Assembly: GCF_002432345.1 (NCBI RefSeq)
Contig: NZ_DJDT01000372.1
Span: forward strand, 1 to 64,000
Direction of reading: 5' to 3'
From: Pedobacter sp. UBA5917
GTDB lineage: Bacteria > Bacteroidota > Bacteroidia > Sphingobacteriales > Sphingobacteriaceae
Length of the DNA stretch: 64,000 nt
Numbering within the stretch: the first letter of the stretch is position 1; the number at the start of each line of letters is the position of its first letter. This document shows positions 44,413 through 53,141 of this stretch, piece by piece. Below the pieces are notes generated by a model. That model searched no databases. It worked only from the letters and a program-made list of their open reading frames with translations, and had not been told where the DNA came from. The position numbers were made by a program, and so were the translations under genes.

Positions 44413-44901
44413 ATGGGCTTAGAGAAGATAAATATTAGTATCTTATTCAAGACTGTTTCTGAGTTGACAGCTTTTTCACAAGCAAGTCGAGAAGTAGATT
44501 TTTATTATTTTTTTGAAGCTCATAAAATATTAAAAACTTTTACTACAAAAGATTGGGGAGACTTAAAACTTGACCTTTCCAACTGGAATGACAAGCAATT
44601 AGATGTTTTGGTTCAAGCCTTAGATAAAGGTGATGGAGATTATAACGTAGTCGAAGACAATTTTTTTATTGGATATATTTTTAATTTATCAGGGGATACA
44701 TTAGCAAGTCAAATCTTGGATCAAATGCTGTATTCTTTTTTTGATGAGAATGAAATTGATTCAATGGATTTGCTTGATTCAATTGAAAATAGAATAAAAC
44801 AACTCTACACAAGCAACTTTCTAAAGGATAAAAAAGTGTTTGCTTTTTGGATGAACAAAATTGAGGAAACTAAAGAAAAGCGAGCTGGAGATAATGAATA
44901 A
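44413..44901 (+). CDS. Unknown protein between proB and proA
   Basis: A 162-residue soluble acidic protein, mainly helical (SELTAFSQASREVDFYYFFEA near 16-36, LDLSNWNDKQLDVLVQALDK near 54-73). No signal, no transmembrane helix, no recognised family. The coding sequence is visibly more AT-rich than its neighbours and uses codons such as AAA and ATT heavily, which is compatible with acquisition from elsewhere. It starts 54 bases after proB and ends 103 bases before proA, in a position where a two-gene operon is usual. Confidence 0.65.
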   Translation: MGLEKINISILFKTVSELTAFSQASREVDFYYFFEAHKILKTFTTKDWGDLKLDLSNWNDKQLDVLVQALDKGDGDYNVVEDNFFIGYIFNLSGDTLASQILDQMLYSFFDENEIDSMDLLDSIENRIKQLYTSNFLKDKKVFAFWMNKIEETKEKRAGDNE

Positions 44902-44960
44902 CAGAAAAATAAAGACAGAATTTTTTATTAAGATTTCTGATCAATCATACGTTCTTTTTT

Positions 44961-44990
44961 CTCTGTGAAAAACTCCGTGACCTCTGTGGT
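44961..44990. repeat. CTCTGTG/ACTCCGTG short repeat
   Basis: CTCTGTGAAAAACTCCGTGA and CCTCTGTGGT in tandem. The reverse-complement version occurs at 47996-48028 (CCACGGAGTTCACAGAG). The block is part of the leader of proA. Confidence 0.6.
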
Positions 44991-45004
44991 AATAAAGAAA
45001 AACA

Positions 45005-46252
45005 ATGGATTACAAACAATATTTCGAAAAAGCAAAGCAAGCCAGTCGCACTTTGATTAGCCTTGGCAAAGAAACAACAGACGCTGTTTTAAGGGAGCTG
45101 GCTGTGGCTTTAGTGGCTAATACAGATCAAATTCTTACAGAAAACGCTAAAGATTTAGCTAAAATGCCAATCGAAGACCCCAAATACGACAGACTAAAGC
45201 TAAGCGCAGCACGTATTGCGGATATTGCCAGCGATCTAAAAAATGTTGCGGATTTAAACAGCCCATTGGGTAAAATTCTTTCTGATAAAATATTGGATAA
45301 TCAATTGCATATCCAAAAAGTTAGTGTGCCTTTGGGTGTTGTGGGAGTGATTTATGAGGCCCGCCCCAATGTTACTGCCGATGTATTTTCACTTTGTTTT
45401 AAAACCGGAAATGTTGCCGTATTAAAAGGTGGTAGTGATGCCGAATTTTCTAATCTCGCTATTGCTAAAGTGATACACGAAGTGTTGGATAATCATCAAA
45501 TCAACCGCGATGTTTTAACCTTATTACCTGCAGAAAGGCCTGCAACCGAAGCTTTATTAAATGCAAAAGGTTTTGTTGATGTACTGATCCCGAGGGGAAG
45601 CCAATCGTTGATCAACTACGTACGCGAAAACAGTAAAATACCGGTAATCGAAACCGGAGCGGGTATTGTACACACTTATTTCGACGAATCGGGAGATTTA
45701 GAGAAAGGTAAAGCCATTATTTTTAACGCCAAAACCAGAAGGGTGAGTGTTTGTAACTCTTTAGATTGTGTGCTGGTTAACGAAAAGAGGCTAAATGATC
45801 TAGCGGCACTTTTATCTCCTTTGGCTGATGGAAATGTGGAGCTATATGCAGATGAAAAAAGCTACACCGCATTAAAATCTTCCTATCCGGAAAACCTGTT
45901 GAACCAGGCTGCTCCCGAACATTTTGGCACTGAGTTTTTATCGCTAAAATTAGCGGTTAAAGTGGTTGAAGATTTAGCTGCTGCCCTTAACCATATTGCC
46001 GATTATAGCTCAAAACATAGCGAAGCCATTATTTCGGAAGATGCCGAAAATATTACCCAATTTTTAAACGAAGTAGATGCTGCTGCGGTGTATGCCAATG
46101 CCTCTACCGGTTTTACCGATGGTGCACAGTTTGGCCTTGGAGCAGAAATTGGCATTAGTACGCAGAAACTTCATGCCCGTGGCCCTATGGGTTTAGAAGA
46201 ATTAACGAGCTACAAGTGGGTAGTAAGGGGTGATGGACAGATTAGGGGGTAA
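45005..46252 (+). CDS. proA: Gamma-glutamyl phosphate reductase
   Basis: A 415-residue NADPH-dependent reductase producing glutamate 5-semialdehyde, the second step of proline synthesis. The catalytic Cys250 is in [11 protein letters not shown]; other family blocks are [40 protein letters not shown] and the C-terminal [17 protein letters not shown] with [10 protein letters not shown]. Length and start are normal. With proB it supplies the semialdehyde for proline. Confidence 0.97.
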   Translation: MDYKQYFEKAKQASRTLISLGKETTDAVLRELAVALVANTDQILTENAKDLAKMPIEDPKYDRLKLSAARIADIASDLKNVADLNSPLGKILSDKILDNQLHIQKVSVPLGVVGVIYEARPNVTADVFSLCFKTGNVAVLKGGSDAEFSNLAIAKVIHEVLDNHQINRDVLTLLPAERPATEALLNAKGFVDVLIPRGSQSLINYVRENSKIPVIETGAGIVHTYFDESGDLEKGKAIIFNAKTRRVSVCNSLDCVLVNEKRLNDLAALLSPLADGNVELYADEKSYTALKSSYPENLLNQAAPEHFGTEFLSLKLAVKVVEDLAAALNHIADYSSKHSEAIISEDAENITQFLNEVDAAAVYANASTGFTDGAQFGLGAEIGISTQKLHARGPMGLEELTSYKWVVRGDGQIRG

Positions 46253-46378
46253 TGATGGTTGATGTAAAATGGATGATGGAATGAATAATCAATTTTCAAT
46301 GACTAATAAAACCTTAATGTTCTTAACTTCTTAATGGTCAAGGGCTGTAGAATGTAAAATCGCACCCCCCATAATTCC

Positions 46379-46493
46379 CGTCATTTCGAGCGGAGTGTAA
46401 CGCAGCCGAGAAATCTATCTCGAGCGTATTTTGATTTAGATCTCTCCCCGCCTGTGCGGGCAGGCGCTCCACTGCATCTCGGTCGAGATGACG
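46379..46493. repeat. Palindromic intergenic repeat (CGTCATYTCGA family, long variant)
   Basis: A 115-base copy with ends CGTCATTTCGA / TCGAGATGACG. It carries an extra internal inverted repeat, CCCGCCTGTGCGGGCAGGCG, absent from the 87-base copies. Confidence 0.8.
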
Positions 46494-46517
46494 ATTTTAT
46501 TTATGGAAGGCCATCAA

Positions 46518-47900
46518 CTAAATCTCAAAAGCCTGTCCCCTTTCGGGTATTTCAACATTAAAACCGTCTTCCTGTAGTGCCAGTGATAAACTTTGCAGGC
46601 TTTTATCTTCACCGTGTACCAGGAAAACCTTTTTCGGCTGTCCGGTTTGTTTAATGGTTTTTATCAGATCGTTATGGTCGCCGTGGCCACTTAATAAATC
46701 AGTTTGGCGGATGGTGGCATAAACCATCATTTCGCGGTCTTTAATCCGCACAATTGGTGCACCGCTTAACAGTTTATAACCCAATGTTCCTTTTGCACAA
46801 TAGCCGATAAAAAGAATGGTGCAGTAATAATTCTGAATGTTATAATATAAGTGATCCTGGATCCTTCCCCCCTCTAACATGCCTGCAGATGAGATAATAA
46901 TACAGGGATCGAAATAATTGGAAACATCTTTACTTTCTTTCATGGTTTGAACATAGGCCAAGTGCTCAAATTCGAATTCATCGCCCATGGTCTGGTAAAA
47001 ATCTTTCGCTTCCTGGTTCACCAGGTTATGGTGCTTGCGGTAAACCTCGGTTGCCTGAATAGCCATCGGACTATCGACAAAAATCTGGACGGGCGGCAAT
47101 AATTTCTTGGTAAAGATCTGATTTAAGGCAAATACGAGCGATTGTGTACGGCCGATACTAAATGCCGGAATAATTAATCGCCCAGGGCTTTTGATACAGG
47201 CTTCGGTAATTTCCTGTATCAGGCGTTCTTCCAGTGTTTGATCCTTGGTATGCATCCTGCCGCCATAAGTTGCTTCGCTTACCACATAATCTACTTCGGG
47301 TAATGGTTCTGGATTTACCAGAACAGGATAATTTTCCCTGCCGATATCACCTGTAAAAGCTATTTTTTTCTCTACGCCGTTATCATTTATGGTTAAAATA
47401 GCTGCTGCAGCACCTAATAAATGGCCAACAGGCACAAATGTTAAGCTGATATCGCCATTAATTTTGAAAGGCTTATTAAAAGCGATGGTTACAAAACGAT
47501 CGATCGTATCCATCACATGTTTGTGCAGGTATAAAGGTTTTGGTCCGCTGAAATTGCCGCGTTTGGTGCGGGGTTTCCGTCCGGCTTTCCTCAAAAATAA
47601 TTCAACGGAATCGAACAATAATATCGATGTTAAATCGGCAGTTGGTGGTGTGCACAGCACCTGGCCATCAAAACCCAGGCGTACCAGTGTTGGCAGATTA
47701 CCAGAATGATCGATGTGTGCGTGCGTTAAAATTACAAGGCTAATACTTGCCGGATCGAATGGGAACTGTTGGTTTTCTTCCTGGTAGGTTTCCTTTTCAT
47801 AATCTAATCCGCAATCTATCAGTATTTTATAATGTCCAATCTCGAGTAAATGCATACTCCCGGTTACCTGTTGCGCTGCGCCCCAAAACGTTAACTTCAT
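46518..47900 (-). CDS. MBL-fold beta-CASP RNA metallohydrolase
   Basis: A 460-residue metallo-beta-lactamase-fold protein with the HxHxDH zinc motif THAHIDHSG at 59-67, further ligands in FVPVGHLLGAAAA and FTGDIGRENYPV, and the beta-CASP insertion (about 230-390: FSIGRTQSLVFAL, ISSAGMLEGGRIQDH). C-terminal motif is VFLVHGEDKSL. This group includes RNA-processing nucleases of the CPSF73/YSH1 type; bacterial members are less well characterised. There is no KH domain. Confidence 0.92.
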   Translation of the reverse strand: MKLTFWGAAQQVTGSMHLLEIGHYKILIDCGLDYEKETYQEENQQFPFDPASISLVILTHAHIDHSGNLPTLVRLGFDGQVLCTPPTADLTSILLFDSVELFLRKAGRKPRTKRGNFSGPKPLYLHKHVMDTIDRFVTIAFNKPFKINGDISLTFVPVGHLLGAAAAILTINDNGVEKKIAFTGDIGRENYPVLVNPEPLPEVDYVVSEATYGGRMHTKDQTLEERLIQEITEACIKSPGRLIIPAFSIGRTQSLVFALNQIFTKKLLPPVQIFVDSPMAIQATEVYRKHHNLVNQEAKDFYQTMGDEFEFEHLAYVQTMKESKDVSNYFDPCIIISSAGMLEGGRIQDHLYYNIQNYYCTILFIGYCAKGTLGYKLLSGAPIVRIKDREMMVYATIRQTDLLSGHGDHNDLIKTIKQTGQPKKVFLVHGEDKSLQSLSLALQEDGFNVEIPERGQAFEI

Positions 47901-47995
47901 CTTCTTATCTATCGCGTAAATTCTTTAGCCGTAAAGTAATATAATTGAAGGGATTTTTAAACAATCAGGCGTAATTTTTTAATTATGATTTATAA

Positions 47996-48028
47996 CCACG
48001 GAGTTCACAGAGAAGGTTCACGGAGAGA
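47996..48028. repeat. CACGGAG/CACAGAG short repeat
   Basis: CCACGGAGTTCACAGAGAAG followed by GTTCACGGAG, the inverted counterpart of 44961-44990. Confidence 0.55.
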
Positions 48029-48093
48029 GACAGAGCTGAAGCAATTCTTTGTCAAAGTAAAACCTCTGCATTATTTCTTTTGCATTAAGCTAT

Positions 48094-48444
48094 TTATAGT
48101 TGATCGGATTCCCTGATTTTTAAGCTTCTCGATATTTCACTTTTTGCCTCTTCCGAAAAATCTTCCAAATCAAGAGTTGTGATGGTTTTATCCATAAGCA
48201 TAGCAATTACAGTATCAAAAAACCACGAATTTTTAAGTCCATCATACCTTCTGCTAATGTGCTTATCAAAATCTTTCACCGCAGTATAGATCCTATAATA
48301 ATCGTCTCGGTTATCTTCAGGCTTTTGGGCTTTCCACTGATCCAAAATTTCGGAAAATAACTGCATTTCCTTTTTTAGTTCCCGTTGTAAAGCTACCTCG
48401 AATAACTTTCTGGCAACTTTGTTATCTTCATTAGAAAAACTCAT
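48094..48444 (-). CDS. Unknown small helical protein
   Basis: A 116-residue soluble, charged, predicted all-helical protein (ARKLFEVALQRELKKEMQLF near 10-29; DYYRIYTAVKDFDKHISRRY near 48-67). No signal or membrane segment and no recognised family. The head-to-head gene at 48540 lies 95 bases away, so they share an upstream region. Confidence 0.65.
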   Translation of the reverse strand: MSFSNEDNKVARKLFEVALQRELKKEMQLFSEILDQWKAQKPEDNRDDYYRIYTAVKDFDKHISRRYDGLKNSWFFDTVIAMLMDKTITTLDLEDFSEEAKSEISRSLKIRESDQL

Positions 48445-48515
48445 GATGTTAAAATTGTAGGATAAAGATAGAAAAGTCTTATTTATAGACTAATCATGCC
48501 CAACAAAAAGATTTT

Positions 48516-48523
48516 TATCTTTG
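48516..48523 (+). promoter_or_regulatory. -7 promoter box for the 48540 gene
   Basis: TATCTTTG, an exact TAnnTTTG match 16 bases before the ATG. Confidence 0.5.
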
Positions 48524-48539
48524 TAAGAAAATATCAGTT

Positions 48540-48794
48540 ATGCAAGAACCTTTCGACATCGAAATCGGCCCGATAAATTATTCAGTTTTTCCGGAGGGAA
48601 ATGATTCATATACCATTTTTAAAGATGGAAGGGAATACATCCAGATCCAGAAAGATACTTCATCTATTTGGTTAAAAATGGATTATAAAACAGAACTTCC
48701 TATTTTTGAGGAGGATGAAGAAGTAAATGCCATTGGGCAGGCCATTGAAAAATATGTGCCCGAAGAGGATGATGAGGAAGAAGAGGAATTATAG
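48540..48794 (+). CDS. Small acidic protein of unknown function
   Basis: An 84-residue soluble protein. Residues 3-60 look like a small beta domain (FDIEIGPINYSVFPEGNDSY, then IFKDGREYIQIQKDTSSIW), followed by a strongly acidic tail (YVPEEDDEEEEEL). No family is recognised. It has a good promoter box and a terminator on the far side, which supports a real gene despite the small size. Confidence 0.7.
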   Translation: MQEPFDIEIGPINYSVFPEGNDSYTIFKDGREYIQIQKDTSSIWLKMDYKTELPIFEEDEEVNAIGQAIEKYVPEEDDEEEEEL

Positions 48795-48798
48795 TAAA

Positions 48799-48826
48799 AA
48801 GGCCCGATCAGTAAAAATCGGGCCTC
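48799..48826 (-). terminator. Terminator between the 48540 and 48842 genes
   Basis: Stem AGGCCCGAT / ATCGGGCCT with loop CAGTAAAA. On the minus strand it is followed by TTTTTA, so it closes the lipoprotein gene; on the plus strand the T-tract is poor. Confidence 0.8.
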
Positions 48827-48841
48827 TTACGTTATAATGGC

Positions 48842-49216
48842 CTACCTTGTACAATTTGCCGTCCAGGTTTGTCCATCTTTTACAACCAGGATTTTAAGGT
48901 TGCTGGCATCAATACTGATGCCTGTTAGGCCAGAACCCACACTCACATAACTATTGTCTCCGGTTTTTTCAAACTTTACGCCTGTAATATCAGGAATGTT
49001 GTTACCGAAATAAAAATTATACGTTTCGCCAACTTTGCTCACTGTTACTTTGCCGTCGCTACTGTTAATGGTAGTTTCGCCATTACGGTAAGAAACCGTT
49101 CCTTTATAGGTGCCCACAAAGAAATCGCGGTCGGCAGGATCTGTATCTTTTTTACACGATACCATTACGGTTAATGCTATTAAAAGCATGCTTAAAATTT
49201 GGACTGTCTTTTTCAT
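48842..49216 (-). CDS. Small putative lipoprotein
   Basis: A 124-residue predicted lipoprotein: MKKTVQILSMLLIALTVMVS then Cys (VMVSCKKD). The mature part is a small beta-rich domain with the pattern FFVGTYKGTVSYRNGET and TYNFYFGNNIPDITGVKFEK, typical of the small beta-barrel lipoproteins of Bacteroidota, family not named. Start 49216 is an ATG; a GTG nine bases upstream is in frame but less likely. Function unknown. Confidence 0.75.
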   Translation of the reverse strand: MKKTVQILSMLLIALTVMVSCKKDTDPADRDFFVGTYKGTVSYRNGETTINSSDGKVTVSKVGETYNFYFGNNIPDITGVKFEKTGDNSYVSVGSGLTGISIDASNLKILVVKDGQTWTANCTR

Positions 49217-49448
49217 CTCTTTCACTTTTTTTAGTTTTAAATAGGTAATAAATGTAACAGCGCTATGACAATGACTATGCCAAAGAGGGTTGTCGCCGTA
49301 CTAAATAAGGTAGATTTGAAACGAAAATTTGAATTTTAATTCGTTGATAAATAGTGTTTTAATCTGTTTTCAAGGTGCAGTATACAAATACTTTAAATAA
49401 CAGGATAGAAATAGATAAAAAGCCGGATTATTTTTGAAACAATCGTGA

Positions 49449-50066
49449 TTAATGGACAGGTTTTTTTAAAATTTCCCTAATCCTCTTGTCCAGTTCTTTG
49501 GGATCGTTCTCAAATGTATCTTCAAAACTTTTCCCGATCTGGTACGCTTTATTGTCCTTCGAAATTTTGTAAATGCTGTAGTAGTTTGAACCCGACAGAC
49601 CGTAAGAAGCAATTACTTTATACTTCTGGTTGTATTCTGGGTTCACAATCTTTTCGAAATTTTTGACCCGGACAATCTTTTTGGTTTTAGGGTTTATCAG
49701 GAACAAATAATAATAGGCATTGCCACCCCGACCTCCGGTTTCTGAAAAAATAAGGATATCTTTAATGCCATCTCCATTATAGTCTTCACGAGAAGTATTA
49801 TCATTGGCGAATTTTAAATAAATTTTGTCTTTCCAAAATACTTTATCAGTTGTTAAACTGCTTTTACCAAAATAAATATTGGCTGCAGTTGCTCCGCCAA
49901 ATGATTCTTTTTCATCAATTCCCTGCTGGATAGCCAATATATAGCTTCTATCCCGAAATGGGCAGATGTATTGCCAGGTACCTTTTGCATTGGGCTGATG
50001 AAATATTTTTTGTGCAAACGAGTGGTTTGCGATGAGTAAGAGAATTATATAAAATATCCTGTTCAT
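49449..50066 (-). CDS. Exported protein with one calcium-loop-like motif
   Basis: A 205-residue exported protein (signal MNRIFYIILLLIANHSFAQ). Near residue 95 it has SREDYNGDGIKDILIFSETG, a calcium-loop sequence resembling an FG-GAP/VCBS repeat. The rest shows beta strands and a helical end. I do not recognise a family and it is likely a single-domain surface or periplasmic protein. The neighbour at 50177 has a comparable motif and the same orientation. Confidence 0.7.
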   Translation of the reverse strand: MNRIFYIILLLIANHSFAQKIFHQPNAKGTWQYICPFRDRSYILAIQQGIDEKESFGGATAANIYFGKSSLTTDKVFWKDKIYLKFANDNTSREDYNGDGIKDILIFSETGGRGGNAYYYLFLINPKTKKIVRVKNFEKIVNPEYNQKYKVIASYGLSGSNYYSIYKISKDNKAYQIGKSFEDTFENDPKELDKRIREILKKPVH

Positions 50067-50120
50067 GTATTCAAATTTTTAAACTCTGTCAATGGCAGCG
50101 AAGCTGAACCTATTGATATA

Positions 50121-50157
50121 GATCTCTCCATTACGCGTTGCGCGAGCTGAGATGACG
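50121..50157. repeat. Fragment of the CGTCATYTCGA repeat
   Basis: GATCTCTCCATTACGCGTTG, then GCTGAGATGACG, equivalent to the right half of the copies at 40481 and 57100. Confidence 0.65.
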
Positions 50158-50176
50158 TTAGATTTATAAATTTAGT

Positions 50177-50848
50177 TTAATAATAAAAATAGCGGTCAGA
50201 TTTTGGAATTTTTAGTTCATACCTGCCTGGGGCAAAACCGTCCATTTTGTGGATGGTTTTAAAAGGATATTTAAAACTATAATAGCTGTCTTTAGGTATC
50301 TTTTTCCCCTCATCGCAATCGCCGTAGGTATAGGAAACATTTACCTGCCTGGTTGAAAAATTGATATCATACTGGTAATTAAAATCGCAGGTATCATAAT
50401 CGTTCATGGTTGATCCGATTACAAACCAATCGTTATTTTGATATCGGTAAATGTTTTTCCAGGTGCTGAAATGCCTGCTGTTATGGTTAAAGGTTTGCTC
50501 GGTAACCAATGTACTGTTCTTAATTTTTATCGAAAGGTTTACACCTGCATCAACGCAGAAGCCACAATCTTTGTTACTCCGCAAAATAGTATTGTTGCTT
50601 TTCCACAATTTTACTTTACCATCAACCTGTTTGCAGATATAAAGAATCCTTTTTAGCCCATCTTTTCCATCCGGTTTATCAGTATCAAAGGCATATACTA
50701 CTTCTTCTATACCATCTTTATCTAAATCGCCCCTGGTTTCGAGAACTGGTTTGTAATTTTTAGGTGGAATGAAATCCGGCATTGTCTGGCCTATGCTTTG
50801 CAAAGCAAATAACAACAGGCCGGAAAGCGCAAAAAAAGATTTTTTCAT
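50177..50848 (-). CDS. Exported protein with one calcium-loop-like motif
   Basis: A 223-residue exported protein (signal MKKSFFALSGLLLFALQSIG). Near residue 40 is GDLDKDGIEEVVYAFDTD, a DxDxDG loop as in FG-GAP-like repeats. Several cysteines (CGFCVDAGV, DTCDF, YGDCDEG) may form disulfides. No family is recognised. It shares the loop type and orientation with the next gene (49449), although their other sequence differs, so they may work together. Confidence 0.7.
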   Translation of the reverse strand: MKKSFFALSGLLLFALQSIGQTMPDFIPPKNYKPVLETRGDLDKDGIEEVVYAFDTDKPDGKDGLKRILYICKQVDGKVKLWKSNNTILRSNKDCGFCVDAGVNLSIKIKNSTLVTEQTFNHNSRHFSTWKNIYRYQNNDWFVIGSTMNDYDTCDFNYQYDINFSTRQVNVSYTYGDCDEGKKIPKDSYYSFKYPFKTIHKMDGFAPGRYELKIPKSDRYFYY

Positions 50849-50936
50849 GAGGTTCTATCTGTAGATCAATAAACATAGTGTTTATCACCATAACAAATAA
50901 ATTTAAGCATCAGTTTTTTGTTTAAAAGCATGGAAT

Positions 50937-52475
50937 TTACCCTGCCCAACCATCCCGATCCAAGCTGCGGTAATTGATGGATTCGGCCAGGTGTTCGAGC
51001 TCTACATTTTCGCTACCGGCCAGATCGGCAATCGTACGTGCTACCTTTAAAATCCTGTCGTAAGCACGTGCGGATAGGCCCAGGCGTTCCATTGCGGTTT
51101 TTAAAAGAATAATCCCATCTTCACTGATCTCGCATACTTTGCGTACCATTTTTGGACTCATCTGCGCATTATAATGCAGTTCGGGTTTATCCTCAAAACG
51201 TTTATCCTGAATTTCGCGGGCCTTAATTACTCGGCTCCTGATGATATCGCTTTTTTCGGCATCATTAGAAGATGCAAGAGCGGCAAAATTAACAGGCGTA
51301 ACTTCTACATGAAGGTCGATGCGGTCTAAAAGCGGGCCGGATATTTTACTGAGGTATTTTTGAACCACACCAGGGGCGCAAACACAGTCTTTTTCGGGAT
51401 GGTTATAAAAACCGCAGGGGCAAGGGTTCATCGAAGCCACCAACATAAAACTTGCTGGATATTCTACCGAAAATCTTGCCCTGGCGATGGCAACTTTACG
51501 GTCTTCGAGCGGTTGGCGCATCACTTCTAAAACGGTACGTTTAAATTCGGGCAATTCATCCAAAAACAATACCCCGTTGTGGGCAAGCGATATTTCGCCT
51601 GGTTGAGGGTTTATTCCCCCGCCTACCAAAGCCACATCACTAATGGTATGGTGCGGCGAACGGTATGGCCTCGAAGTCATTAAGGCATCAGCAGCAGAAA
51701 GTTTTCCGGCAACAGAATGGATTTTGGTGGTTTCGAGCGCTTCACTTAAATTTAATGGAGGCAAAATGGTGGGTAAGCGTTTGGCAAGCATGGTTTTGCC
51801 TGCCCCAGGCGGACCGATCAGGATCACATTATGCCCACCAGCGGCAGCGATTTCGAGTGCTCTTTTGATGTTTTCCTGCCCTTTAACGTCAGCAAAATCG
51901 TACTCGTAGTTATTGATGTTTTTTAAAAACTCTTCTTTGGTATCAACTCTAACCTGTTCGAGTGTTTCACTTTTATTAAAAAAGGCAGCTACCTGCGCCA
52001 GATTATCTACGCCGTAAGCCACAAGACCATCAACAATGGCTGCTTCGCGCACATTTTGATTGGGTAAGATGAAACCTTTAAAACCATCCTGTTGTGCCTG
52101 TATGGCAATGGGCAGGGCACCTTTTATTGGCTGGATGCTTCCATCTAATGAAAGCTCGCCCATAATAAAATAGTTTTCCAGTTCATCGTGGGGGATTTGC
52201 CCTGATGCAGCTAAAATGCCGATGGCAATGGGCAGATCGTAAGAGGAGCCTTCTTTTTTAAGGTCGGCAGGCGCTAAGTTTACAACAATTTTCTGCTTCG
52301 GCATGCGGAAACCTGAGATATTGATGGCGCTGGCCACACGCCGCAAACTTTCTTTTACAGCATTATCGGGCAAGCCCACCATGTAGTACTTGGTGCCGGC
52401 ACTGATATTCACTTCGATGGTTATGGTTAGTGCATTTACGCCATAAACAGCACTCCCGTATGTTTTTACAAGCAT
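50937..52475 (-). CDS. YifB/ComM-type Mg-chelatase-like AAA ATPase
   Basis: A 512-residue ATPase of the YifB/ComM family; ComM assists branch migration in natural transformation. The N-terminal ChlI-like Lon-fold domain (about 1-180) is followed by the AAA domain with Walker A GPPGAGKTM near 220-228, a metal-binding region with MNPCPCGFY and CVCAPGV, sensor motifs, and the C-terminal RLGLSARAYDRILKVARTIA block. Length is standard. No competence genes are adjacent. Gene symbol is left blank because the family is widely present outside competence systems. Confidence 0.94.
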   Translation of the reverse strand: MLVKTYGSAVYGVNALTITIEVNISAGTKYYMVGLPDNAVKESLRRVASAINISGFRMPKQKIVVNLAPADLKKEGSSYDLPIAIGILAASGQIPHDELENYFIMGELSLDGSIQPIKGALPIAIQAQQDGFKGFILPNQNVREAAIVDGLVAYGVDNLAQVAAFFNKSETLEQVRVDTKEEFLKNINNYEYDFADVKGQENIKRALEIAAAGGHNVILIGPPGAGKTMLAKRLPTILPPLNLSEALETTKIHSVAGKLSAADALMTSRPYRSPHHTISDVALVGGGINPQPGEISLAHNGVLFLDELPEFKRTVLEVMRQPLEDRKVAIARARFSVEYPASFMLVASMNPCPCGFYNHPEKDCVCAPGVVQKYLSKISGPLLDRIDLHVEVTPVNFAALASSNDAEKSDIIRSRVIKAREIQDKRFEDKPELHYNAQMSPKMVRKVCEISEDGIILLKTAMERLGLSARAYDRILKVARTIADLAGSENVELEHLAESINYRSLDRDGWAG

Positions 52476-53141
52476 TCGTATTTAATTAATAAATAAAGTG
52501 GGATGTAAATTATTCGGGATGAATATTGATGACTAATATAGAGATTTTTTATTTATTTTAATTTGATGTAAGAAGTGTTTGTATTGAAATCCAAAGTTTT
52601 CTAGATAGACCTCTGCTCTACGATCGGGAAATGACGTCCATTTTATATGAAGGGGGTATTTGGAAATGAATGTACAGCAATTCTTGGCAACTTTAGTCCT
52701 GCCATCCGCTTTATCCCGATGAAACCTGTGAAACAAGCAAGCACACAATAAAAGACAAAACAGACAGTGCTTAAATCGGGATGCCCGCTACTGTCAGGTT
52801 TATCATGGATGGTCTGTTGCTATGGGCACTACAGGCATCAAACTGTTGTAGCTAAACCCGATTGGAGCAAAAGCCCGCAGCGCAGCGAGGACTTAGAGCG
52901 GAAAGCGGGACGGGTGACTGCCAAAGGAAGAGAACCCAACATTTCCTGAAAATGTAATTTAAAAAGATTCTTCGCTGCGCTCAGGATGACAACCATAAAG
53001 GTTGAGAAAATGGTACACTGTAAAAAGAATCCCAATCATTTCTGATCGGGATTCTTTTCATATAACAGATGCTGAAACAAGTTCAGCATGACGCGGCGAT
53101 TATAGCTTTAAGCTTTGGTCTTTAACCTTTCAGCTTAAAAC
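52476..53141. repeat. 666-base gap with a long repeat element and fragments
   Basis: The element 52777-52911 (GGGATGCCCGCTACTGTCAG to GAGCGGAAAGCGGGAC) is GC-rich and partly palindromic; degenerate relatives occur at 30114. Fragments of the double-hairpin family are at 52963-52990 (CTTCGCTGCGCTCAGGATGAC) and 53067-53093. Small ORFs over the gap look spurious. Confidence 0.7.
53022..53058. terminator. Bidirectional terminator after ffh
   Basis: Stem AAAAGAATCCC(A)ATCA / TGAT(C)GGGATTCTTTT with a TTTC loop. T-runs follow on both strands. It lies about 85 bases after the ffh stop. Confidence 0.82.

Noticed and set aside
52533..53035. Several small ORFs in the gap between yifB and ffh
   Set aside because: They lie over repeat elements, have no start context and no recognisable protein features.
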